Below are positions 9,384 through 19,317 of a DNA stretch of 64,000 nt, one piece after another. Each line of letters starts with the position of its first letter. Within the stretch, counting starts at the first letter, position 1. This DNA is from Rhizopus arrhizus (Eukaryota > Mucoromycota > Mucoromycetes > Mucorales > Rhizopodaceae): contig JAKZZE010000028.1 of NCBI GenBank assembly GCA_024220505.1, forward strand, positions 248,001 to 312,000, written 5' to 3'. Below the pieces are notes generated by a model. The model was not told the DNA's origin. It ran no database searches and saw only the letters and a program-made list of their open reading frames with translations. Both the position numbers and the translations under genes were made by a program.

Positions 9384-9622
9384 ATGACAACCATTTCAAG
9401 AGAACGAGCAGCTTGCTTGTTCTATGCTGTTGAATATACTGAAGAAAACAAAAAAAATATACCAAATTAATTGATGAAATGGAGCTTGTGGATATATGTT
9501 ACTCTGAAGATCCTAAAAGGCCATTTCTTTGTTCAATAAAAACAATGCATCTTAATCCATCAGAATACAAACCGTATCCTGCTATTTTAAATAACCACTC
9601 TTCAATAAAGGAGAATCAGTAA
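9384..9622 (+). pseudogene. Possible small reading frame with one frameshift, unknown
   Basis: ATG at 9384 opens MTTISRERAACLFYAVEY and stops after about 29 codons. A single-base shift in the A8 run near 9450 would continue into YTKLIDEMELVDICYSED and PFLCSIKTMHLNPSEYKP, ending at TAA 9622. The composition looks protein-like but no family is recognised. It points toward the 3' end of the minus-strand gene at 9743. It could be chance. Confidence 0.25.
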
Positions 9623-9742
9623 TAGTTTTTATTTATAAAAAACATAGGTATCGATAATGTTTATTACTAAGTTATCATTTATTGAATTATAATATCCGAA
9701 CATGAATGATTTAATCTTATGGTAATTGTAAATGCATAAAAA

Positions 9743-11060
9743 TCAATTATTTTTTGATCTGTGGTAAAGATTTTGTCTTCCATCAAAATTGTGTAAACGT
9801 TTCGGCTTGATTAACTCATCTTCACAATCTAAAACTTGTACATCGTTTGCATTTACAATATTTTCAATAATGATTTTTTTTAAATTTTTATGTTCTCTAC
9901 AACCGAAAGTAAGCTAATTGTTCTATTTAAAAAGCAATATATTGTAGTTACCTCATTACATCAATTAAATCGTCCATATTAGTAGTTAAACCTGAGGAAT
10001 CAATTACAACTAAACAGAAGCTCTTCGTTTCTTTCAATCTTTTGATTAAATCTATAAAAAAATTATGCATTACACGAACTGTAAGCCTCACAATACATTG
10101 GGTAACATACCTTGGGCTGTTCCTGAGACGTCAGATAATTTATTAATGATACCATTTTTCTTCATATCACGTTTGAAAATGGGGGTACTTGCATTGCAAC
10201 TAACAGACATATGTATTTCATCTACTAAAGATCTTTTCTGCAAACCTAACACCATTCCACTTAATGACTTGACAACTTCGTCTTCTGTATTTTTCGTTTT
10301 ACTCTTTCTACAATATCCAATTACTGTATACCCATTGGTTTTCAAATTAATTATATAATCCTGATGTTTTTGTTTAAGGCTGATAATATCTTCAATAACA
10401 TTACCTGTATGAAAGATTTAAAAAAAATTCAATTAAAGCGTTAAACATTACTTACATTTGAGTTCTTCTTTTAACACGAATAGAGAACGTTGGGATGTTC
10501 TTTGATTTGAAGAGTTTGCTTGACGTTTCAATGATCTGTTCAAAAAATCCAGTTTATTCCTAGAGCACCAGCTTGCAAAATTTTCTGGGGGTTCATTCAA
10601 GAAAATAGTTGCATGTTGCCACACATCATATAGTATATCTGCGGCAGACAGTAATTTGTTGTCATATTGTTCACAGTTATTTTCTTGTGATTTATATACT
10701 ATATTTAAATATTGAATGACTTGCGGTTTGGTTTCTAGAAAGTAATTAGGCATTTGAGCAATAAAAAAATAATACCGTCAATTTTACGTACCTAATTTTG
10801 CTATTTGATTAGTGGAATGCAAAGGTTCTTGCTGTTGTGATTCTGCTTGGTACAGATGTATGTCGAGTGAATTTGCATTAATAACTCTCGTACAGAGAAG
10901 TCTGGGTTTTTTTGGATTGCTGGTGTAACTTGTTAGTACTTGGGATTTGGATTGTGTTAAAGTGTTGTAGATTTGTTTAGTTTGAAGTTTGAAGCCTTGA
11001 ATGACTTGTATTTGATTACTTGAGTGAACGTTTAACAGTTCTTTTGATAGAGTAATTTGA
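9743..11060 (-). CDS. Serine-resolvase-like protein, spliced, Mucorales-type family
   Basis: Five exons join in frame: from about 11060 to 10792, 10734-10456, 10404-10111, 10051-9952 and 9896-9743, all with GT-AG introns of 50-60 nt. The N-terminal part is helical without known motifs. The C-terminal part reads TVIGYCRKSKTKNTEDEVVK, KRSLVDEIHMSVSCNAS, DVSGTAQDLIKRLKETK, CLVVIDSSGLTTNMDDLID. This order (Y-x-R-x-S near the domain start, V-S-G, then a VVID...N..DL strand-helix) resembles the serine recombinase catalytic domain; that resemblance is my inference. No ATG lies in the frame of the first exon, so either a further upstream exon exists or translation starts at the ATG at 10753 inside the first intron when it is retained. 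It lies within the retroelement island. Confidence 0.55.
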
Positions 11061-11509
11061 TTTCAAGTAGTGATCACCAGATCTTTATAGATCAATAAGG
11101 TTAAGAATAAGATTGTTTTATAAGAGATAAAAAAATAAAAGGGATCTTTCTTGATTCATGATAACTCAGGTATCATATCAGAAAGAATAAGTAAAAAGAA
11201 AAGAAAAGGTAATTGTGACCCAACAAGAAAAGATTACTTTTAAGCGCAAGATTTGATTAATTGAATGTCTTTTATTTTGTTCAAAATATTCATCTTATTT
11301 ATATAAAAAAAGGCGTGGCTTATTGTTTATGTCGAACGACATCAATGTCGCTGGACATCAAAATTTGTTCTTGTGATCATCATTATTCTCCAGATCCAAA
11401 ATTTCATCATTTGTGCTACACTGGTACAACAGATTTCAACATCCTCCATTTCATCAATTAATTTGGTATATTTTTTTTGTTTTCTTCAATCATAACATAC
11501 ACAAATCAA
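11061..11509. other. Interval between resolvase-like gene and LINE; nothing certain
   Basis: AT-rich sequence with a minus-strand TATAAA-type site near 11085-11125 that could serve the resolvase-like gene. A frame runs into the LINE from 11413, but its first 30 codons have no LINE similarity and are probably flanking DNA. Confidence 0.3.
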
Positions 11510-14500
11510 TCAGGTCTGATCGTGCTGTGGAATGGCAATACTGGATTCATCGCTTCTGGCATGATCCTATCCACTCCGATCAAGAATATCGTAACATGCC
11601 TACATTCCGTAATATTTCTACTATTGATTTTTTGTTAGTCACTACTGATCTCAAATATAATGTTTCTCGGCCTGATGTCCAATATGTCCCACACTGTGAT
11701 CACTCAGCTGTGTCTATCAATCTCTTTTTTGGAACACAACGGTCTGGTCCAGGTGTATGGCGGTGCAATCCTTATCTAGTGCAAGATTTGAGCTTTAGAA
11801 AAGAATTAAAATCGTTTTGTGACGCTGCCTCACGATATATTCCAGATCTTGATGCTCCTTCCCAATGGGACCACTTTAAGATTGTTCTGAAAGGTTTCAT
11901 TCAAGCCTTCTCTCACAAATTGTACGCCAAGCATCGACGAAAGGAAGCTTACCTGCAACGGCAGAGGCGCAAACTCCTCAGACATCAACAATTTGAGCAT
12001 GCAGCAGATGCGTTAAGTCATGCTGAGGCCCAGCTCGACCAAATGGCCGATTTCTCAGCAAGTACCCTTGCCCTAAGGTCTGGTTTACGTTGGCGAGAAC
12101 ACGGTGAACGCTCCAACTCATACTTCTATAAGACGATCAAGACCCGTACTCAAAAACAGACTATCCACGAACTTCTTTCTTCAGAGGGATACTTGGTTCG
12201 CTCTCCAAACCAGCTCAACAATTGCGCTAAACAATTTTACGAGCAGCTATACTCTCCTGACCCAATTGATTATGAGGCGTTGGAGGAACTGCTGACACAG
12301 ATTCCTCCCTCAACTTGCTTTGATACAGCTACAAATAATGCTTTAACATCTGAATGGACCGAAGAAGAGGTACTTACGTGCGTTTCTAAAGCACCATCCC
12401 ACAGCAGTCCGGGCGGGGATGGCATTCCTTACGAGCTGCTACAACTCCTGCTGCAGCCCCCTTTCTGTATTCGCTTATTCACGAAAGTACTCAATAGTGC
12501 TCTCCAGCAGAGTAAATTTCCCGCTACTTGGCAACAATCAATTGTAATCCTTTTACCAAAAAAAGGAGATCGAAGTCAATTAAAAAACTGGAGGCCTATC
12601 TCTTTGATATGTGCGGATGCAAAAATCTACACTAGATTGCTAGCAACAAGGGTCAATGACGTCCTGCCTCACCTGATAGACATGCACCAGACGGGATTCA
12701 TGCCTAAACGTTTCATAGCAGACAATGGGGCTACCACTCGACTCGTAATGGATGTCGCTCAAAGAATGAAGCTCCCTGGTATTGCTTTACTTTTGGATCA
12801 AGAGAAAGCTTATGACCGAGTGCATTCTCAGTATTTACAAGCATGTCTAGATAAATATGGTTTCCCACAACCATTGGTTGTCAGCATCATCTCCCTGTTT
12901 TTTGGAACTTCTCTTTGTATAAACGTTAATGGTTTCCTCACGGCACCGATTTCGCAAGATAGAGGCTTACGCCAAGGAGACCCCCTTTCTCCCCTACTTT
13001 TCAATTTGGCAATAGAACCATTGCTACGTTCTATATGGTCCTCTCCACTTATCTCGGGATTTACATTCCTTAGACCGCAATGGCCTAATTTTACCTCTCT
13101 GCCAAGATCATCGCCACCATTGAAAGCACTAGCCTATGCAGACGATGTCCTAGTCTTCCTTACACAACCTACAGAGTTGCAGACATTATTACATTTAGTA
13201 TCTCTATACGGCAAAGCTTCCAACGCTCGTTTGAATCATGGCAAGACTATGGCTGTCTCCCTTTCAGGGGAAGACCACCATGATTGGAGACAAATGCTCA
13301 GTGCTAACGGAATCACCCAGTGGCATGACAAACGGGCATCTTCAGCTACCATTTATCTTGGATATCCTCTCACAAGCAGTGCTCAACAACTGTCTAGTTA
13401 TTTAGATAGCCTTATTGTAAAAATCGAGAAACATGCTACCATCCTCTCACAGCGACGGTTGTCCATACTAGGACGCAGCATGATTGCCAACTCACTCCTC
13501 CTTAGTCGTGTTTGGCATAGTATAAGAGTTTTGTCACCTCCTCAAAATTTCTTTCAGCGGATACGTTCGGTGATTATATCATTTTTGAAACAAAAGAACT
13601 TTCCGTTTGTGAAATTCCAAGACTATCAGCGATCACGTAAGGAGGGCGGTATCGCTATACTGGACCCATCGACACAACACTCTGCCTTGCAGTTACGATG
13701 GCTTACTCCACTGCTCCGACCAAGCAACCAATCCAGATTCCTTTGCTACCAGCCTCATGAAATACACTCTCTGTGCCTTCTCATTTGCGCCATCACCACT
13801 ATTACCTCTACTATTTCCTGAGCGACGCACCACCAATTTACACAGACTTGGTTGTTTTAACTCATTGTTCAACACTTTTGATAAAATAGATTTTGAGATC
13901 GATTGGACGGCACTGAACGCTGGTATAGCTTCAGAGATCCTCTTGAGCCGTATATGCCTATTACTGCTTACCAATGATCCTTACCACACTTGCAACTATT
14001 GGAAATCAAATTTGGTTAAAGACCTATATAGATTTAGCAATGTAGATGGAAAGCTTACCCCCAATCACTTCCTTCCTATCGAGAAAACAACGTAATCGAT
14101 CTGAATCATATTTTGACCTCCTCTCACTAGGTCACGTTAAGGAAGAAAACTTTTTTGCAGCTCTCAGAAGCACGTCTGATCTCTCACTTGGTCTTATTAT
14201 CTCCTCTCTGGGTTTCCCACCCCCTGAACCGGAATTTCATTCTCTACTTCGCTCACCTTTACCAGATGGCACACCAATTGAAAACATATCAACAAAATGG
14301 TTCCGTCATATTGACAAGCTGCCGCTAGCTAGTTTACCTTCTCATTACCCTCGAACCAACAAGTCATCCTGGACACAGTTTTGGCACGCCTCAATTCCGC
14401 ATCCAGCACGAACCATTCTTTGGCGACTCTATCATTCCAAGCTGCCAACAAGATCCCGATTGCACAAAATCATGCCAAACACTATTACTGATGACAGATG

Positions 14501-14861
14501 TACGCTGTGTGGCGCAATCGAATCTGATGAACATTTCTTCTGGTCTTGTTCACTTAAACAGCCTATGTGGGATACACTTTCAACTCGTTTCTTAGAACAG
14601 ACCCCACGTCTGACTTTTGAAGAAATCTCTCGACCCCACGCAATCTCAGCCATAGTGCGTCCGCAATGGCAACTTGATTCTTTTCAAGTAATCGCCTGTG
14701 ATGTGCTGTGCCTCTGGCGAACTCATTGGAAACATATTTTTGATGGATCGCCCTTTTGGCCAAATGAAGCAGCTGCTAGAGCTACTATGCTCCTCCGCAG
14801 AATGCATCAAGAAAATCTTTATCAGAAAGACTTCCAAAACAATAATCAGATATCACATTAA
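11413..14861 (+). pseudogene. LINE ORF2 (endonuclease remnant, RT, zinc region), two frameshifts
   Basis: The first frame (to 13821) starts with the end of an APE-type endonuclease (NISTIDFLLVTTDL, HCDHSAVSIN) and goes through RT: NWRPISLICADAKIYTRLLA, LLLDQEKAYDRVH (Asp), GLRQGDPLSPLLFNLAIEP, ALAYADDVLVFL (YADD). Near 13757 the homology moves to another frame (FNTFDKIDFEIDWTALNAGI) and near 14085 to a third (to 14861), which holds FWHASIPHPARTILWRLYH and the zinc-binding CTLCGAIESDEHFFWSC. Both shifts are judged by comparison with the intact minus-strand copy at 22426-24858, about half identical by eye. The encoded enzyme would nick target DNA and reverse-transcribe the LINE (and the SINE) RNA; this copy cannot make the full protein. 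Confidence 0.85.
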
Positions 14862-14957
14862 TTTTATATTTTTATTCTATATATTTAAATGCTTTCCTAC
14901 AGTGTACGTCTAAAGGCGGCACAAGAATAAACTCCTCATACATAAAAAAAAAAAAAA
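11510..14957 (+). mobile_element. Family A LINE, 5'-truncated, with poly-A tail
   Basis: The copy begins inside the endonuclease domain, carries RT and the C-terminal zinc region, and ends with a stem-loop (14903-14923), GAATAAA (14925-14931), CTCATACAT and a run of about 14 A. Truncation at the 5' end is the usual outcome of incomplete target-primed reverse transcription. The element is richer in G+C than the flanks. A SINE with the same kind of tail follows directly. Confidence 0.88.
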
Positions 14958-14969
14958 TGTGCAATCAGC

Positions 14970-15179
14970 GGGGCAAAGTCCCCTAGCGAAGTGGTCAAGT
15001 CCTTTCTGCTGGATTAGTCTCTCGTCTGGTGGCACTAGTTCCAATCTCCATGGTCATTATCTGTTTGTTTGCTCGTGGGTTTAAGCCCTGTTATTAAAAA
15101 ATGTTTCTTATGATGACCAGCTAAAAATGCGGCATCCGAATAAAATCCTCATACAAAAAAAAAAAAAAAAAAAAAAAAA
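14970..15179 (+). mobile_element. tRNA-derived SINE with LINE-type 3' tail
   Basis: 210 bp flanked by the 11 bp target duplication GTGCAATCAGC (14959-14969 and 15180-15190). The 5' part resembles a class II (Leu/Ser-like) tRNA gene, with an A box TAGCGAAGTGG (14984-14994) and a B box AGTTCCAATCT (15037-15047), 53 bp apart start to start. The 3' part has a stem-loop (15112-15136; arms GATG and CATC), GAATAAA, CCTCATACA and A24. This matches the tail layout of the family A LINE just upstream (stem-loop, GAATAAA, CTCATACAT, An). Inference: transcribed by RNA polymerase III and moved by the family A enzyme. It landed at the very end of the LINE tail. Confidence 0.82.
14984..15047 (+). promoter_or_regulatory. 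Internal Pol III promoter of the SINE (A and B boxes)
   Basis: The A box TAGCGAAGTGG fits TRGYNNANNNG. The B box AGTTCCAATCT fits GGTTCGANTCC at 7 of 11 positions. The spacing suits a tRNA with a long variable arm. Confidence 0.6.
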
Positions 15180-15190
15180 GTGCAATCAGC

Positions 15191-15880
15191 TAAGTAGGAA
15201 AGTAATCAGTTTTATGCGATGACACAACTTATTGTTAAGCGCCTTTTCCTTCATAAATAAGCACGGCTTCGTACAGTCTTTATGACTCTACGCCGGCCAA
15301 GATCATGCTGAAGGACTTTGTAAGGCATGGTAGTGGCTTTTGTCGTGAACGGTCTCCGTAGGCTTGGTAGACATCCTCAACTACGACGCGGCTAAATGAA
15401 AAAAAGAGTCGACTTGTTTGCTCTTGCAAGCAAGGTGCTTATCGAGATCGTTTTGCCTTGATATCATTTTTGTTCAAGCTTATAGAAGACTAGTTCGGCA
15501 TGTACTAATTACCTTTGAGCTGAACATAGGAGATTCTGATAAAGAGCAATGACAAAGCACTATTGGCTTAGAAGACACTTTCGCTAATCTAGCAAAGAAG
15601 ATCTCTATGGCTACTATGGGAGAAAGGGTATTTCCTGTAAGAGATTAGGTTGCTCAATTGGTGTATTGTCTTTCTACTGCAAACAACAGATATTCTGCAC
15701 AACTTTGTTTTCGCCTCGTTTTGAACCTATTGTCAAATACTGATCAGTAATCGAATCAAGAAAGTACAAGATACACCTTACAAAGAACAGAACTATTGTT
15801 CAAAAAACTCAAGAAATTGTCAAACAAGTCATATAAGAAGAATGTAAATAAATAATGGTTTTAGTTTTGCCGCCATGAAA
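15191..15880. other. Unassigned sequence in retroelement island
   Basis: No long reading frame. A short protein-like stretch on the minus strand near 15390-15280 (EDVYQAYGDRSRQK, PCLTKSFSMILAGVE) hints at a decayed coding remnant, but no family is recognised. Confidence 0.25.
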
Positions 15881-17000
15881 TTTTTTTTTTTTTTTGAAAA
15901 TCTGCTGCTATTTTTAAGAGCGTAAATGATGTATTGCTAGTAAAGAACAAGTCTGTTTATTAGACATGGAATAAGCAAAAGTGAAGATGGACCAAGTGAT
16001 GGTGGAACCACTGTATAGGCCTTGGTACAATGAAATCACCGAAAAGAGAATCATTAATGTTATGAATGAAACTCCTCTTTCAACATGACCAAAACATAAT
16101 TTAGAGGACTGCTTAGGCCATGTACCTATCTAAACACTCAGTTTATGATGACCCCTTCCATTTGTGCGAAATCAACACCTTCCAATCCACGAATTTGTTT
16201 TCTGAAGTCCCTCAAAATTAAATTTTCAAAGCCCGTACTTTTTTCTAGTCAGTCCTCGAATTGGAAGTGGAACGACCGTATTTTTATCATTCCGCCTTTG
16301 AGGTATAGCAGATGAATTGAATCAAGTTTATCTATATTCAAAGAAATATCAAATAAACTTTCCTTTTATATCAAATTAAGTAGCGTGAAAAATGCAAGTC
16401 GTACGTGGTATTAAGTGGTAAGCCTTTAATGAAGACTGGACGTCCCAATTTTTTCAAAATTTGTTGTGACAATCTGTTCAGGTAAGAGAAGAACATCATC
16501 AGAGATATATCTCCAATGTGCGCGCCATAACAATAGGAGAATATGATCATTAAAGCAAAGCAGTATTATTGCGTCAATTTAGTCGAAACGTGTCAGATAC
16601 TGTAAAAGAGTAAGGACATCAGTTGGTTGGAAATCGAGGTGAGGTGTAAACCGAGATAGAGCTTCTTGCTAGATGAACAATGTATAAAAATGTTCTACGA
16701 GAAGGTGAGAGGTATCTTCCGAGGATGCGTTACAAAACTTGTACGTAGAATTGAAATTAGAGTTAAAACGGGCTATCGATGATCGATAATGTAGTTTGCC
16801 GCCGATGAAGCGACAAGAGAGCGATATTGCTTTAAACATAATGATTACGGGTCAAAAACGAATCTAAACAACAGGTGATATAATAGGAACTGAGCAAGGA
16901 AGTAAAAAGTCGAGTTGAGTCTGATGGTATACTCAAGGACAAAAAGAAACACATTCCAATGGTCTTGTGAGTCATGTGACAAAAGGATAGTCTGTAACAC
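15881..17000 (-). mobile_element. Heavily decayed family A LINE fragment
   Basis: The T14 run at 15881-15894 is a poly-A tail on the minus strand. Upstream of it on that strand (16620 to 16490) the translated sequence, with many stops and shifts, still reads LLWRAHWRYI and DDVLLLPEQIV, aligning with the C-terminal AIWRCHWRFVFDGRTFWPDE of the intact copy at 22426-24858. The 5' limit is not clear. Confidence 0.5.
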
Positions 17001-17399
17001 TGCTTGGATTAGTAGATGTATTCAATATTACATGCCAAGTCATATCATTCAGTTTGGCAATATGATTTTGTACATAAGATCATAATCATTTTATTTTAGA
17101 AAAAAGGAATCAGATATAATCCTGAATAATATGCTGACATAACTTGGAATCATTTATAATATTATTCCCAATACAGATCAATAAAAGATCATGGCTAGAT
17201 TTTAATATCAAGCTCCATTTACTGGAAAAAATTCAAAAGGATTATCAGAGTCATTCTCAACTCTCTCTATCAATTCATGGTCGGATGGCAGTTATGAGCT
17301 TTCTAATTTTGCCAAAACTTTATACGTTCTTTGGATCACCTCTATCCACAAGAAATTTATAAGCTAGATTAAGTGTATTATTTCTTCTTTCTTAACCTA

Positions 17400-18822
17400 C
17401 CACCTATTTCCTAAAAGCAGTCTTGTTTCAATGAGCCTCTTGTGACAGTCGGACATTCTAGGCGTACTTGATCCAGAAATTTAATGGGACATGTCATAAT
17501 TGCGCTGGATCCTGCCTCTGTACAGCAGTATCCTGGTAGGACCTTTGGCAGCCTTTTGGACTTCTAAAATCATTCGCACATCCCTAGCTCTTCCATGCAT
17601 TGCCGACTATCTGGTGTTTTGTTTGGAATTCTTCCAGTTCTCTTCTTCTCTCACCTAGCCACTAGCTGACTACATGTTATCGTTTCTCTTTTGTGGTCTT
17701 CGTCCTACTATGTTACGAGTTCTGGATAGTTTTTATGATTTACACTTTGATGCTATTGATATGCTACCGACTGATTACCAACAAGTGTTTGTTAATGTTA
17801 ATACATGTCTCCAGTCCCCAGTTACGGCTTATTTACGAGTGGCTCCTGAAATTCCACTGACTCGCTCCATAAGCCAGCTGCGTCTGTCTTCCACTTATAT
17901 CATAAACCCAAACTCCAACCTCCTTCGTTCTCGAGCCAAATCAGAGTTTTGTATGCATCCATACCTAGTTAGGAAATTTCTCAAATTGATGCGAAATAAT
18001 TCCATTCTCTTGACCTCTTTTCTGGTTTGCTCATGCATTCCATTATAGTACGTAGGTCAAGGGCCTAATTTATTTACACCATATCTCATCTCTTCTGTTG
18101 ACACTTTGCCGTTTCCCTTTAAGCCGCAAATTGACATGCATAGACAATTCTCTCAACCTCAGTTTGAAAACATTTCGCAAACTATGCTAATCGTTCTTCT
18201 CTGGGTCAAAAGTACCTTCTCCTCTCTCTGTTGATGATTGAAACTTGTTCTAATCGTTCCTACTCGCGCGTTTCTGCCGCAATGTGTAGTACCGTTTGCT
18301 CTATAACAAGATCTCTACACGCTCTGTTCTCCATCAAATGCTTCCAACACTCTTTCCGTCTATTACTTGTCCAAACTACCCAGATCAGATGGAAACACTG
18401 GAATATTACCTATATAAATTCTTTCTGGAATTGTTTGCGTGGAAAAGTATTCGGGCCGAATCCTTTCCTTCCTATATCTTCTCTTCTTTTGCGGTTGTTC
18501 AAACCCTGTTTCAACTGAATTTTCCTTCAGTTTCTGCCTCCTCCTTTGACATCTCTCCTGCTACGATTATTGGCCATACTTTGCTTGCTGTGCAGTGTCC
18601 TCATTAGGTATTTATTTTTTATCAAATCCCAGTTCGTACTCCCAATATTCTCTTTCATTCTCAAAAAATGTTCCTGCAAACTCACCAAGAACAACTCATA
18701 CAGAACGGCTGCTCCCATAGAGCCCTTCTTCACTGGTCGTTGAATTAGCTTACATTTTAGTAACGAGTGCTCTTAATTACTGCTTCTTATATAACTCCCC
18801 TTTATTTACAAAAAAAAAAAAA
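17400..18822 (+). mobile_element. Decayed LINE 3' part, plus strand
   Basis: Scattered frames with LINE-like C-terminal sequence. The longest is 17674-18048 (VLDSFYDLHFDAIDMLPTDY, YLRVAPEIPLTRSISQLRLS), in the position of the LDFSVNWEAL and EIPVSRIYLSL segments of family A. The element ends in TTTATTTAC followed by A13 at 18809-18821. Frames are broken repeatedly; no intact protein remains. Confidence 0.55.
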
Positions 18823-19317
18823 GCTACGTTATCGATTGAAATTTAAAATCCCTAAACAACAACTTGAGCTCTGACTCTTTAAAAAAAAGTACTTAAAGAG
18901 CAGTTATACTGTGATAAGGTGACAGTGATCGGACGAGAGGATAAAACTCGGTCCAGGAACCTAAGTTGTGAGAGTGATACAATTGCACTGGTGTTACCAC
19001 AAGTAAATTAGAAATCAGGAATAATTGTCTAAATAATAAAACATTTTCTCTTCCCCGTTCTTATTTGAGTGATTAGTTATAACTCCTTTGTGTTTTGAGA
19101 GTTTTAATTATAGTCAAGAAATTAAACAAGGATAGAATTTTATAAGTCAATAGGTAAATTACGATCCCGATACAACAAGTCATACAAAGTCTCGAAAAAG
19201 TAACTTACCTTGGATCTCACCCTGATCTGAGACCCAGCTTAACCACGAGAAATACCACTTCTTTATTTGACTAATAGAAAAGAAATATAATTTAATTCCA
19301 TTTGGTTACTGCAACGC
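18823..19317. other. Interval downstream of the 591-codon gene; no gene seen
   Basis: AT-rich, no reading frame of note. It would carry the 3' UTR of the minus-strand gene at 19318. Confidence 0.4.
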
